A program made the position numbers and the translations under genes. A stretch of DNA of 64,000 bases from Diphasiastrum complanatum (taxonomy: Eukaryota; Streptophyta; Lycopodiopsida; Lycopodiales; Lycopodiaceae): positions 47,486,458-47,550,457 of the forward strand of contig CM055103.1 in NCBI GenBank assembly GCA_029204225.1. Direction: 5' to 3'. The notes beneath the pieces are model-generated. The model saw only the letters and a program-made list of their open reading frames with translations. It did no database searches and was not told the DNA's origin. Shown here piece by piece: positions 34,561 through 45,469 of this stretch. How positions within the stretch are numbered: the stretch's first letter is position 1; each line of letters opens with the position of its first letter.

Positions 34561-35339
34561 GTCATCGAACTGGTTGCATTCGAGATGCTCACCCCTGTGA
34601 TTGCTTTATGATGGCTTGCTTGATATAGTATCATTGAATTCATATGGCATAGTCTCATGTGCCATAAATATTCAAACGAATCATCATGGGTTTGATGCAC
34701 TTGATCTGCAAGTAGGCGTACCTTCAAGTGATATAGGTTGCCTTTTCTTCTTCCTTGAGTGATCAGTGTACTGGTGCTTGCATCAACAACATTGCATGCT
34801 TCGTTTGAGAACGTTACATGCATCCCAACATCAACTGTTCTTGCCACTGATAACAAGTCCTTCTATAGTGTAGGCATGAACAGAACATCTTTGAGTCATC
34901 TGTCTTTGTCGTTTGTGTTGAGCCATAGTGAACCAATACCATTCACTTGATGCTTTGATCCGTCTCCAAGAATGATAAATCTTGATGGATCTGCACTTCG
35001 GAAATCAACCATGATCCATCTTGATGTAACGAAGTGCAAGGTAGCTCCTGAGTCAAGGATTACCTCTTGTGTGTCAGGTGTTGATATTGCACACATGTCT
35101 GCACAGATGTAGGCGGTCAAATTTTCGTGATTCAATCTTTCTTCGCCCATCTTCGAGCTCTCTGGTTCTTCAACATAGGACGAACTATTGTTGTTCTCCT
35201 GTCTACTCTGAGCTTGTTTGTTTCTTGCATTCGGGCGGTAGTCCATGGCTGCGTAACCCTTCTTATGATAGTGGATGCACTCAATTTTAGGATTTAGCCG
35301 ACACGAATCAATAGTATGTCCTTCATGTTTGCATCTCAC
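34542..35339 (-). pseudogene. Element C zinc knuckle, protease and pre-integrase
   Basis: From 35339 downward: CKHEGHTIDSC and CIHYHKKGYAAMDY, two zinc-binding-like clusters, the second lacking its expected cysteine. Then the protease VILDSGATLHFVTSRW with D-S-G intact. 34542-34856 is the GAG-pre-integrase domain with DSFEYLWHMRLCHMNSM. Stops separate the segments. Confidence 0.8.
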
Positions 35340-36070
35340 ACAAATCTTCTTGTCTCCACTCTACTGTTTTGACTTTTCTTTATTCTTCCATTTGCCTTTG
35401 CTAGCTCTTTTGGCTTGCTGGTCTCGATCCTGCTGAATCCATCTTAGGCTTGAATTGCTTCTTAATCTTCTCCTTGTTGCTATAGAGATCTTGGTCAGAA
35501 GCATCCTTGTGATCAAGGTGCTCTTGAGCTTCGACTTCTTCTCGATTTCGACAACTATCTTTTCAAGTGTCATAGTAGGATCCTTTGCTAGCAGCGTTCT
35601 GGTTGTTTAGAAGGATCTTGGTAAAGCTGTTAACAGATAGGTAAGCTGCTTCTCTACTGATACTGCATTTTCTACTCCATAATTGTATAATAAAAGGAAC
35701 AGATTCTTCATCTTCCTGATAAAGGAAGTGAGGTGATTTTTGAGTAGCATGATCTGACTACGTGATTTCGTCTGAAATCTTGTGAGTTAAGTATCCCACA
35801 TCTCTTTTGCTTTAGAGAGTGTAGCCCAGTCAAGAGTCGGGCTATCCCGATGGATGATGATAACACGACTACTGCATTGTCATTCTTCTCTCTCCATTCA
35901 TGTAGCTCCTTGCCTGTAGTTATAGGCATCTCCTCGGTGCCATCTACCTAGGGAAGTAATCCTTCTCCCTTTAATATAAGAGAGGTCTTGACCTTCCATG
36001 CTAGGAAGTTAGATCCTGATGAGTCGAGGATTGTACAGATCTTTGATTGTATACTGCTTATTGAAGCCAT
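35340..36070 (-). pseudogene. Element C Gag
   Basis: A likely ATG at 36070-36068 gives MASISSIQSKICTILDSSG then NFLAWKVKTSLILKGEG, the N-terminal copia Gag pattern. A TAG follows after about 39 codons at about 35951, and further frameshifts disrupt the rest. It lies about 100 bp inside the primer site, as expected. Confidence 0.7.
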
Positions 36071-36166
36071 TGCTATGAATTGTGTTCTCACTTGTTAATG
36101 GTTCTTTGTCTTGAATGCTTAGGCTCTTCAATCTGATAGCTTTGTGGCTATGTTAGACTATGACAG

Positions 36167-36178
36167 GCTTTGATACCA
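36167..36178 (-). other. Element C primer binding site
   Basis: The minus strand reads TGGTATCAAAGC one base after the LTR end; it pairs with initiator-Met tRNA with one mismatch. Confidence 0.85.
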
Positions 36179-36179
36179 C

Positions 36180-37122
36180 TGATGGAAAAAATAGAAAAAT
36201 AATTGTGCAAATCTATCAGGCTTTGTAACAAAACGAAATGAAACGAGCAAAACGAAGCGAAACTTGAACGAGCTTTGATATTGATATTGCTGAAGCGAAG
36301 TAATTGTGAAGCGAAAACAGTCTCAAACAAAATTAATTCGGATGGAGTTCAGATATGATTGTTGGTCATTGCCTGCTATATCATTCCTACAATCCTCCAG
36401 AATGTAGACAGACATTGTTGACCTACGTTATAGATTGTTACAACATTCAACAAGATTGAACCAGTGTGCAGAATCGATTTAACAAGTAAATGAGATACAC
36501 AAATAATAGCAGACAACAATTCATTCGAGATCAGACAAAAAATTTAGAATAATATGTGCATAATAACTACAATATCATCTATTAATCCTCTTGAGATCAA
36601 GGACTGTGTGAACAGACCCACACAACACATTGGTGTGAGAGAAGCGGCGTTCTCCCATGAATAGTGTCTCACTTACTAGCGGACTTCTTGGATCTCTGTG
36701 GATCTTGCTTACAAAATTGTCTCACTCACAGGTAGACTTCTATTTAGTATTTTTTGTCTATCTGTATATGTTTTATGCATCTAGCAAATGTGTATATTTT
36801 GCAAACTTTTTCGTGTCACTTCGAGTAACATTCTTGATCAGATAGATTAAACATCTATAACTAATCATGGATTACAAGAGCGGTGGATTAGGCACGTCCT
36901 AACGCTCTTCTGCTGATGTCACCATATCAGATCAGAGATTTGTACTTCATAGTACTTGGTTGATCTTCCTGGTCCTTTGGAGCACGAAGTGTTTTGCGTC
37001 ATGAACATTTTCGTTTCGTGTTGTGTCGTGTTGTTCGCGAACATTTTTGTTTCGTGTCTTTTCGTCAAATTGAGAGTTGAAAGCTAGCAAAGCTTTGGTA
37101 ATAGAAACGTTTTGTTTCTTCA
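36180..37122 (-). repeat. Element C 5' LTR (943 bp)
   Basis: TG...CA ends, flanked by CTAGA at 37123-37127. It contains the uninterrupted target site of element E. U3 (right side) contains GTTCGCGAAC near 37031, a heat-shock-element-like inverted TTC/GAA pair. Confidence 0.92.
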
Positions 37123-37127
37123 CTAGA

Positions 37128-37860
37128 TTCTCTATCTCTGATAAAAAGACTCGGAACTCAATCAATATACGAAATAGATTAACTTAGGAATTTTGTTATC
37201 CCAGGTGAATCCATCTGATATTTCACTATAGAATAATATTTGACCGAATGAAAGTTCACTTTCAATAACTCGAATAAGTTTAAAGTTGTCAGACAATGAG
37301 CATTGCTTAATTCTTTATTTTTGGAATCACATATGCCTGATAAAACCATGTGTCCAAATGTCATGACTTCACCGCCATGCCTTAAATTGTCAAAAATGTA
37401 AGTTTTGAGGAACTTGAATAGATCTACCACGACGTACATACATGAGAGTTTGCACTTTACCATATCTATCTTGATCAACTTAGATTTTGAAGAGCTATCA
37501 AGATATGGATCTAGGCAAGAGCTCTTGTACACAAAAAGTAATCATCCATCAAAGACAATTGCCCCACAAATTACGTTCTATGAGGCATCACCACTTCCTT
37601 TGTAAAAATTTAAAAACTGATTTTACGACAAGAAAAAAATGTCTGAGTGTGCAATACTTTAGCTATTTTATATTTTGAAACAAAAAAACTCTCTATTCTA
37701 CTGTAGAATCCCATAGAAACAAGCATGCAATACAACCACCCATAGAAACCCATTCTGAACCTTTTGTTGCACTACGTTTTGTTCCATATGTTTGGAATGG
37801 AATGTGTTACGTACGTACAGAACGGGCTACTTTTTCTTTCCCTATTTACTAATGGTTTTT
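37128..37860. other. Unassigned flank of element C
   Basis: Contains a 117-codon minus-strand ORF (37179-37532) and shorter plus-strand ORFs. None has a recognisable motif, and I cannot say that any is real. Confidence 0.4.
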
Positions 37861-37864
37861 GCAG

Positions 37865-38117
37865 ATAGCTGATCCTCCTGTTGCTGTTGATGTTGTCTAT
37901 CGCCTTTATTTGGTCATCATTACCACCCTATCTCGTATCATGGTCCCAGAATTTGGATATTTTTACCAAGGTGGACTGAGAATTTGCCATGTGAGGCTGC
38001 TATTGTCCGAGATCTACTTCGTCAAATCAGAAGAGATGGCACTCCATGTGCTAGTCATCACGCTGAGGCTGTAGGTGCATTTGCAAAAGTTTCACCTCTT
38101 TTTTCACTAATTTAAAA
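37865..38117 (+). other. Exon-like segment
   Basis: A splice-acceptor-like GTTTTTGCAG ends at 37864. The sequence after it stays open first in one frame (IADPPVAVDVVYRLYL) and then in another (PRWTENLPCEAAIVRDLL, then RDGTPCASHHAEA). Both stretches look protein-like but need a frameshift between them. A host pseudo-exon is the best reading. No family recognised. Confidence 0.25.
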
Positions 38118-38449
38118 AAAAATTATAAACATAACTAACACTACGTCCGAAAGCCATTGTTTTCTTGGCAACATTTTGTTTCGGAACTCGTGAGGAACGT
38201 GCGTTCCGTAGGCATTCCGAAATGGAATGGGCAACTATGCTCCAACCACCTATTCGTAAAATACCGTTGCGGAAAAACCAGAGGATACAAAATTATATTT
38301 TTACAGTTTGACTCCAAACACACTTAATGTGTCATATAGTTCATAAAAACATGCATGCAAACTTAAATTATGAGCCGCATGCAGCCAAACTAAATTATCA
38401 ACAAACTTATACGTGGACAAAAGCACTTCAAATACATGAATGTTTGTTG

Positions 38450-38672
38450 ATGGCACCTGATGCTTAGTGTATTGCCCTGTATTGGAGCATTCCCACGTTG
38501 GGTTCAAGAACGCCTCAATATAATAAAGACGGCAATCACGTTTGCTGTTCATTGTAAATTATAAGACGGCAGATGGAGGGCACCTGATGCTTGATGTATT
38601 GGAGCATTCCCACGTTGGGTTCAAGCGCGCATCATGATAAAGACGGCGGTCACGTTTGCTGTTCATTGTGAA
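38450..38672. repeat. Tandem duplication of about 100 bp
   Basis: 38450-38555 and 38578-38672 share GCACCTGATGCTT, TTGGAGCATTCCCACGTTGG and CACGTTTGCTGTTCATTGT in the same order. The copies differ by small indels. On the minus strand both cover codons of the CW-like exon. Confidence 0.85.
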
Positions 38673-38900
38673 TCTGCGACTCTTTTTACATTTTGTGCAG
38701 TCAATAAATTCATCGCGGTGAGATCTTTCAGTCTTTCTCTTTCTGATTGGGTTGTCCTCTGAATTGTACACTCTCAGAGCTTCAACTTGATAAAATGGCA
38801 CCTCTCTATTATTCTCAAAGATCCATATTTGCTTATCCCACTTCCCAGCAGAGTCGCAGCCGCCATGTTGTGCAAATTCAGAGGGGTTCTCGAAGACTCC
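38559..38900 (-). CDS. Candidate host exon with a degenerate CW-type zinc finger
   Basis: On the minus strand an acceptor-like GATATATAG ends at about 38901 and is followed by an open frame of about 110 codons to TAA at 38559. It reads FENPSEFAQHGGCDSAGKW, then FYQVEALRVYNSEDNP, then FIDCTKCKKSRRF...LNPTWECSN...RC. The order C-X2-C, RR, W-X-C, C resembles CW zinc fingers of plant chromatin proteins (which bind methylated histone H3 tails), but the tryptophan expected in KWRR is Ser. The last third is duplicated downstream without the CTKC part. It may be a pseudogene. The gene identity is unknown. Confidence 0.35.
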   Translation of the reverse strand, partial: GVFENPSEFAQHGGCDSAGKWDKQIWIFENNREVPFYQVEALRVYNSEDNPIRKRKTERSHRDEFIDCTKCKKSRRFTMNSKRDRRLYHDARLNPTWECSNTSSIRCPPSAVL

Positions 38901-38999
38901 TATATATCAGTTCAAGTTGGAAAGTTATCAACATAATTCATTTATCTAATTCATGGGTTTGGCAAATGATTAGTGTTCACTTTACCCTTATCACAAGAC

Positions 39000-39690
39000 T
39001 AGCTACGGAGAGAATTTGTAAAGGTATTTCTACTGTTCTTGTGCTTGAGAATCTTTGCATCACTGCAGACCTTTATGAGTGATATTTTCGTGCAATTTCT
39101 ATTCAGACTGCATTCAGTTGAAGTTGTTGTTGTGAGAGTAGACTTCCCATAATAGGTTGATTTATCAGCAAAGCCAAGAGAAATATGCTTATCTTTACAA
39201 AATCGAGTATTCACATTGCACACGATTGTTGATATGAAGTGAAGGTAGCTTAAAAAGAACACGGTACTGTAGTGGAGACTTTTAATAGAATATTAGAACA
39301 CGTACCGTTAGACGTTTCCAAACAAGTAGAGCAACTGCAGAAGATCTTCATGATCCCAGAGTCATATGCCTTCAAAACACCAATTGTATCTCCAATTGCG
39401 CTTGAAACGCCACATCTATTCCTTGTGAGGAACTTCAGCTGTTTCGTTCTCGTTGCGTTGGGACTTTTCTTCAGATCTTCGATGAGGCCTGTTACTTGGG
39501 CCCTCCCCATCGGAGCCTTCTTTGGAAATTTTCTCAGTCAATGCCTTTTCATAATTCAAATCCCGGGTTAATATTTCTGATAACTGTATAAGAACATCCG
39601 CAGCGTTACTCAGCTTGACATCTTGCTGGTTGAGTTGAGGGCTGTCTGGCTGCTGTGTTTTAGTGGTGTTTCTGTGTTTCGGCATTTCCT
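39000..39690 (-). other. Possible upstream exons of the same host locus
   Basis: Minus-strand frames at 39416-39685 (MPKHRNTTKTQQPDSPQLN start, acidic and Arg/Glu rich) and at about 39300-39510 (GVSSAIGDTIGVLKAYD, FCSCSTC) look protein-like. A donor-like GTACGT follows at about 39305. The two frames overlap in different registers, so at most one is right over the overlap. No family assigned. Confidence 0.25.
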
Positions 39691-39699
39691 CTTTTGAGC

Positions 39700-40939
39700 T
39701 TTTGAATCTCTTTCAAGCTTGTACGGTTGTTCCTGCTTCAAAGAAAAAGTACGACCAAATAACAACAAAGAAATCAACAAATTCTCAATCTTTAAATTTC
39801 TGCTACCTTCATATGTGGCCAGAAGTCATTAATAATTGATGCCATACTGTCTTTGCATGAATCTACATGGATGCCAAACAGCAGTTTCAGTCCCCAAAAT
39901 TATTCTTTAGTTTTAAAACAAGCACACTATCCACATCAAACAATGCTTTCTGGCACCTAATGTTTGCCATAGTAGATAATTTTTCTATGCTCAAATGCAT
40001 AGTTACACAATGACGTCTTTCTAGATACACATAACATTGTTCTATGCAAGTCCTAAACTAAACAGTTATTTGGTAAGCTATTGTGACAATTCTCAAAGAT
40101 GATGTGTGTCTAGTAGATGAAGTTGAGTTGAAAATTGTGGTAGAGTTCAAATCTCTTCGAATTGCCAAGGTTGTTAGATTTTTTTATTTTTTAAAAAATT
40201 TGCCAACATGCATGGAAAAGATGCTCAATCTTTTGAGTTACCTTTATATATGACTGTAACACTACATGTAGGGATCAAGATGCCCTCTTCTTCTAGGAGG
40301 GATTTTCATTTTAAATAACCAATAATCAATCAAAATGAGTCATGTTTTGCTACACAATATACTTTTCCAAATTCTTCAATGTGAACTTACTCAAAAGATG
40401 ACAATTTATTTCTTTTCAATTTTCCTGCATTCTAATGCAATGGAGTACAATTGTTGAAGTAATATGCCTTCATACAACAAAGGGAGGTGTTAGAGAGACC
40501 AAAACAATGAATTCTAGTAGAGAGAATATTTCTAGAGAGAGAGAGAGAGAGATGTTAAAATAATATATGAAATGTTCGTATTCACCAGTTGACTAGCAAC
40601 AAGAGAGTAAACAGCCACAACTTGTACTCTACATTGTTCCTGGGCGAATCAATATGAGAACCTATGCTTTCAATTGTTGTCTTATGTGAATGAAGAAGCG
40701 TGGATGTGTCCATTATCAATTTGCCTGCCCAACGATAGATCTGAGTCCTGAGTGACAAGCAAACTATGTCTCCAGTGAGTCTGTCCTTCACAATCGCTAC
40801 ATCTGCCCCCACGTGCGTGACACCTCCTCAGTGTTTGATGATGCTACTATCCTCTCCTCTACCCAATCGCAAAGTAGCTCACTCACAAATGGACCCATGC
40901 CTATGATTGTCGAAGGACCAGTGTGATGAATAAAGAAGA
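39700..40939. other. Interval without genes
   Basis: AT-rich sequence; a short (GA)n run at about 40533-40553. No coding signature found in either strand. Confidence 0.5.
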
Positions 40940-41574
40940 AGAAAGAAGCAAATGAGAGAATATATTTATCAATCAATTCTAGGATCTCTCATGTATGTAA
41001 TGGTCTGCACCAGGCCTGGCATGATCCATTGGAAGGCTCTCATCAGAGTCATGAGGAATATTCGAACGACAAAAGACTTATGCATCGTTATGGATAAGTC
41101 AACAGTGACAAGCTCCGCATACTCAATGGATACACAGACGCAAGCTGGGGCGAAGATGTAAATACTTGTAACTTCCACATCTAGATTTACATTCTTCCTC
41201 AACGACGGTCCTATCACCTAGAATAGTCATAAGCAAACTTCTCTTGTTCTTCTTCTACAAAATTAGAGTCTATCGTTGCTTCTCAAGCCACTAAAGAAGC
41301 ATTATGGTTGAGAAATTTGTTATTATCAGACATTTGTCTGAAGCAATATGCTTTGACAATTCTATTATGTGATTATCAAAGTGCCATTGCTTCATCAACC
41401 AACCCTAGATTTTATTCTACGAGTAAGCGCATTGAGATTAAATATCACTATTTCATGAGTAACAAGGAGGTAAGCTTAGAACACTGTCATTTATTCTTTC
41501 TCTCCCTAAATCCCATTGTTAATCTGGATTCATACATGCTGCTGCATATTTACTCGCACTGTGGCACAGTTTGA
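40940..41574 (+). pseudogene. Ty1/copia RT end and RNase H fragment G
   Basis: First frame: EYIYQSILGSLMYVMVCTRP, the copia RT/RNase H junction, then a deletion. Later frame from about 41270: EALWLRNLLLSD, LLCDYQSAIASSTNPRF and KRIEIKYHYFMSNKEV, the second half of RNase H. Stops and a frameshift lie between. The family differs from C/D/F and is closer to M. No LTR is attached. Confidence 0.75.
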
Positions 41575-41988
41575 TTGAAGGCGAGTATCTACACAGTAGT
41601 CAAACTATCAAAGGTAGCCAAACTATTGATGAAGGACTAACTATCGATGAAGTATCGATTCAACCAGCTATCGACAAGTGCTCAAACGTTCAATTCGAAC
41701 AACTATCCACTTGAACATCCGAACCCTTGTCATCCTCAACTTCAGCCTACGCGATTCTGACTCAAATCGACAAATTGTCGACTGACTTGTTGACGTATCA
41801 CTCTAAATATATCTAGTCACGTATAATAGCTATCTACTGCACTATGCAATTGTTTTGACAATGATAGTAGCCATGATCACCACTTGTCCAAGTAGCAGGA
41901 ACCACGACTGTCGTCCACCTTAAATAGTGATAGCCATGATCCGGCACCAAGATCCATAGATGACATGAGCTCAACGTCTTCATACATT

Positions 41989-41998
<10 letters not shown>
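41575..41998. other. Interval without genes
   Basis: No coding or repeat structure found apart from the (GT)n at its right edge. Confidence 0.4.

Positions 41999-42046
<48 letters not shown>
41999..42046. repeat. (TA)n microsatellite
   Basis: About 24 perfect TA units, followed directly by the CTAGTATAGAGTGCCCGTC motif. Confidence 0.95.
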
Positions 42047-42048
<2 letters not shown>

Positions 42049-42049
<1 letters not shown>

Positions 42050-42087
42050 TAGTATAGAGTGCCCGTCATTGACGGGGCAATGGAAGG
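42049..42087 (+). repeat. GTGCCCGTC...GACGGGC hairpin motif, copy 1
   Basis: ACTAGTATAGAGTGCCCGTC, then ATTGACGGGGCAATGGAAGG. Shared with 43892-43930 and in part with 42268-42291, in each case next to dinucleotide repeats. Confidence 0.7.
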
Positions 42088-42179
42088 TCGACGGCGTGGG
42101 CAGCCGAAAGGCGACCGCGATGATCTGGGTGACGGCCAGTTCAGGAGGAAAGTCGATGGTCGTTGATGGGTGGCCGATG

Positions 42180-42480
42180 TATGTGTGTGTATATGTACGT
42201 GAGTACATGTGTTTATGTATGTGTGTATTCGTGAGAGTGTGTATATCTCTGCATGTGTGTGGGTAGTCTAGCATAGTGTGCCCGTCAATGGTAGGCGGCC
42301 AGCCGATGATGTGTGTGTGTGTGCGTGTGTGTGTGTGTGTGTGTATGAATTTGTGTATGAGTGTGTGTATGAGTGTGTGCGGATTTGTGTGTATGATTTG
42401 TGCTTGATGGTGTGTGTGATTTATATGGTCGATGGTGTGTGTGTGTGTGTTTGTGTGTGTATGAAATGTCTGTGTGTGTG
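42180..42480. repeat. (GT)n-rich block
   Basis: Several interrupted (GT)n runs (about 42186-42260, 42309-42345, 42434-42480) around copy 2 of the GTGCCCGTC motif at 42268-42291. ORFs through it are low-complexity artefacts. Confidence 0.85.
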
Positions 42481-42956
42481 TGATTTGTGTGGCCAATGAA
42501 ACAAATTGATCAAGCAAACCTGTGTAGCAAGAGAATAAAAAACTACAGAGCTAGGAAAAAAGAAAAAGGAAAAACCCTAGAGGTAAGAACAAAGGAAAAC
42601 TTCTTGTCAAATTTTCATTTCAGTTTCAATAAATAAAAAAATGTCTAGTTCTAGATATTCAACTTCTACTATTTTCCACATTCATTCAAAAAATGAGATT
42701 AGCAGATATGCTCTTTCATAGAGCATGGATGCTAGATGGAGAAAACTTTGGGTAAAACTTTTTGTTCATGATTTATGGGTAGAACTTTGGTAATTCAAAA
42801 TAAATAAGAAAGCCATGTATGTTTATTTTTAATGGAATGGAGGCACCCCCTTGTTTTATATATTTACACACATACACACACACATTTTAACCTTCTTAAT
42901 TTTTTTTTAGGGGCATGGAGGCATCTCCCTCCCTCTATGGGTGGTTGGTCAGCCTG

Positions 42957-42961
<5 letters not shown>

Positions 42962-43030
<69 letters not shown>
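42962..43030. repeat. (GA)n microsatellite
   Basis: About 34 GA units with one GC interruption. Confidence 0.95.
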
Positions 43031-43033
<3 letters not shown>

Positions 43034-43122
43034 GGGGGCCGTGGGAGGGAGGGAAGGAAAAAAAAGACTCTAGACTCTATACCTCATACAATATACCTCA
43101 TCCACATAAAGTTTTTTATATG

Positions 43123-43246
43123 GGTGTGTGTGTGTGTACACACACACACACACACACATTTGATGTATCGAGAAAAGCTCTCTCTCACACACACAATGAC
43201 CACGCGCACACACACACATAGGCACACACACACACACACACAGGTG
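43123..43246. repeat. (GT)n(AC)n palindromic tract and (CA)n
   Basis: (GT)7 passes directly into (AC)11 at about 43136, making a self-complementary dinucleotide palindrome, followed by (CA)n tracts at 43186-43246. Confidence 0.85.
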
Positions 43247-43891
43247 CACGCGCACACATGCACGTGTGTTCCAAATCTCTCCCCCCCCCTATTTTTCTCT
43301 TTTTATTGTCTATTTTGCTCCCCTCACCCCATCCTCCTTTTTTTTCAACTATGCATTTTCTGAGCCATGGATAAAAGCTTGTGGGTAACGATTTAGGAGT
43401 TAAAGCTAGTGAGTTTGGGCTTGTAGTTAAACATTTCTGAAAATGGCGGGCCAATATAGGGATTTGAAGGATTGAAAAAAAAAAGAAAACCAGTTTAAGG
43501 TAGTCAAAAAAATATTTATGTTCATGATTTATGGGTAAAACTTTGGTAATTCAAAATAAATAAGAAAGCCATGTAATATAGATTATTGGTTAAAGTTTAA
43601 AGCACATTGAAGTGTGTGAAAAAAATGAAATTTCTTCAAGCTTCAAACATTTGAATTTAGAGAAAAGTATTTGAATTTAGTGAGTTGGAGGGAGAAGGTG
43701 GGGAATCTTTTTGGGGCTCACCCATCAATGCACACAATGTGCAAATGTATGGGGATATGCACTTTCCCCATACATGCATCCCCCTTATCATTTTCAATTA
43801 GAAAAAGCTCATGCATGGGTGAGGGGAGAAGGATGCATGGGTGCACCCATACACATGCGCAAAAGTGTACATAAGATTAAATATATATATA

Positions 43892-43930
43892 CTAGTAAAG
43901 AGTGCCCGTCGTTGACGGGCAATGGAGGCC
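43892..43930 (+). repeat. GTGCCCGTC...GACGGGC hairpin motif, copy 3
   Basis: ATATATATATACTAG is followed by TAAAGAGTGCCCGTC and GTTGACGGGCAATGGAGG, nearly the same as copy 1, again after a TA run. Confidence 0.7.
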
Positions 43931-44130
43931 AATCTAGGTGACGGCCGATGATTTGGGTGATGGCCGATCTCGCACATCTCGCATCTCGAATATCTAAAAT
44001 TCCAATTAAAGAATTAAGCCAAGGTCCAGGGGATAGTAATCCACCTTGAAATATTTATCATAGAGGATAAATGCATAATCGAACCGTTGTATAACCTATG
44101 CTTTGAAACAACTTAGCAAAGAAAGAAGAG

Positions 44131-44379
44131 ATGGAGGAGGATTTATATGGTTTGGATGCACATTTTGCTATGAGTACTGAACCGTTTGGATCCCGATTTA
44201 GTCCTATGAGTTCGTCTCGGTGTGTAGCACAGGATGAAATAAAGGTTCTGAAAAATAGACTTCGTTCAGCGACATTGGACCAATTCTTGAGAATGTTGGA
44301 AAGTAGTCCATTTAGTGGCATTCCCCTCGGCAGAAAGGGCGTTTTCAGACAAACGGTGTCGGAATTGAATTGCAAATGA
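44131..44379 (+). CDS. Small ORF, 82 residues, unknown
   Basis: ATG at 44131 with an in-frame stop eight codons upstream. The product begins MEEDLYGLDAHFAM and has normal protein composition (Arg/Leu/Ser-rich second half, FLRMLESSPFSGIPL). No domain, signal peptide or membrane segment is visible. No splice or promoter signal supports it. It could be a chance ORF or a host exon. Confidence 0.25.
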   Translation: MEEDLYGLDAHFAMSTEPFGSRFSPMSSSRCVAQDEIKVLKNRLRSATLDQFLRMLESSPFSGIPLGRKGVFRQTVSELNCK

Positions 44380-45469
44380 ACCTGTGGATTCGTGTTGAGC
44401 CCATTGTAGGTGTTATCACATCAATTATGTTTAGATGGAGAGTCAAACTCGCCATTGAATGTTCTTCATATCATCATGGCCATTATAGAACTAAGAGCTA
44501 GTTTTGAGTATGCGACGAAATGTTTTAGAGTTTTTGAACCAAGAATATGTTTTTCACAAAGTACTATTAAAATGAGCCAAATTAGTACAGATTGCACATA
44601 AACAATGCAAACTAAATGCTAATATTCGAGATAGGTTTTACAATTTTGTTTTCAACCAATGCATCATAGACTCCTTTTATCAAAAAAAAGAAACAGAATT
44701 ATTTAATTTTGGAAACATATTAATTGTATAATTGGGAGTTGTTTTTAGTTCAAAGTAGTCTGAATGGCATGGAGTTTCCCTAAATACATATCGTAGTTTA
44801 TAGACTTACTTGAGCAATTATGAGGCCTAAGAAATCAGTATGGCATGGATCTATCCTGATACCTTGTACTACCTATCCTGCTATAAGTGATTGATTATAG
44901 TTTTTTCTCAATTACTATACTATATTGGGTGAATAATATACGGTTTCTTGCCTTTATGCTAATCAATATGGATTCTTCTCTTATACGGCTTTTTCAGGAC
45001 AGAACGTATTGCTATAGAATGCATTGGTGTAGAAGATTGGAAGAGAGAGAGCGAGAGCGCAAAACTTGGAAAGAAGCTGATAAAAACGTTTATGATTTTT
45101 TCATCCCGGGACGGAAGACTGCTAATAGTTAAGTATTGACAGGAGAACCCATTCCTTCATAGTTGCTTACTTATGATTTCTAACTCGAGCTTGCAAGTTG
45201 TAGCTTCTTGTCGAGAATAGTTACGATCGTCCTACCTAAAAGCGATGGTTGCAATAACAACCTCATTATGTCAAACACACATAGATTGGTTCTTACCAAA
45301 CCTCAAGCACAAGCGCAAATCAAAACTGAGTGATTCAAATAGGGGAGAACAAAGCGATTACGACGATTAAGCTGAATTGTTATGATCAATGCGAAAGCAA
45401 GTTGTAGCAGCGACAGGCTCCTGGTAGCGTAGACGAACCGATCGCTGGAGCAACGGTGGGTAAGGGGAG
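44380..45469. other. Interval without genes
   Basis: AT-rich; ORFs here are short and lack motifs. Confidence 0.45.

Larger units (their letters stand above)
21717..37122 (-). mobile_element. Ty1/copia element C, full span with two nested insertions
   Basis: The two LTRs share ends (TGATGGAAAAAATAG... on the plus strand, ...TTTCTTCA at the other end) and are flanked by the same 5 bp, CTAGA, at 21712-21716 and 37123-37127. Primer site, gag, protease and integrase lie next to the right LTR, and the RNase H end and polypurine tract next to the left LTR, so the element reads on the minus strand. Element E (22063-25593) sits in the 3' LTR and element B (26890-33596) in the internal domain. The RT core is missing. 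Fragments F (45470-47050) and D (60161-64000) belong to the same family. Confidence 0.9.

Noticed and set aside
41834-42517. 227-codon minus-strand Thr-His-rich ORF and plus-strand Val/Cys-rich ORFs
   Set aside because: They translate (GT)n/(CA)n and (TA)n tracts; composition is fully explained by the repeats.
42832-43363. Two overlapping plus-strand ORFs with Glu-Arg and His-Thr runs
   Set aside because: Low-complexity artefacts of (GA)n and (CA)n.
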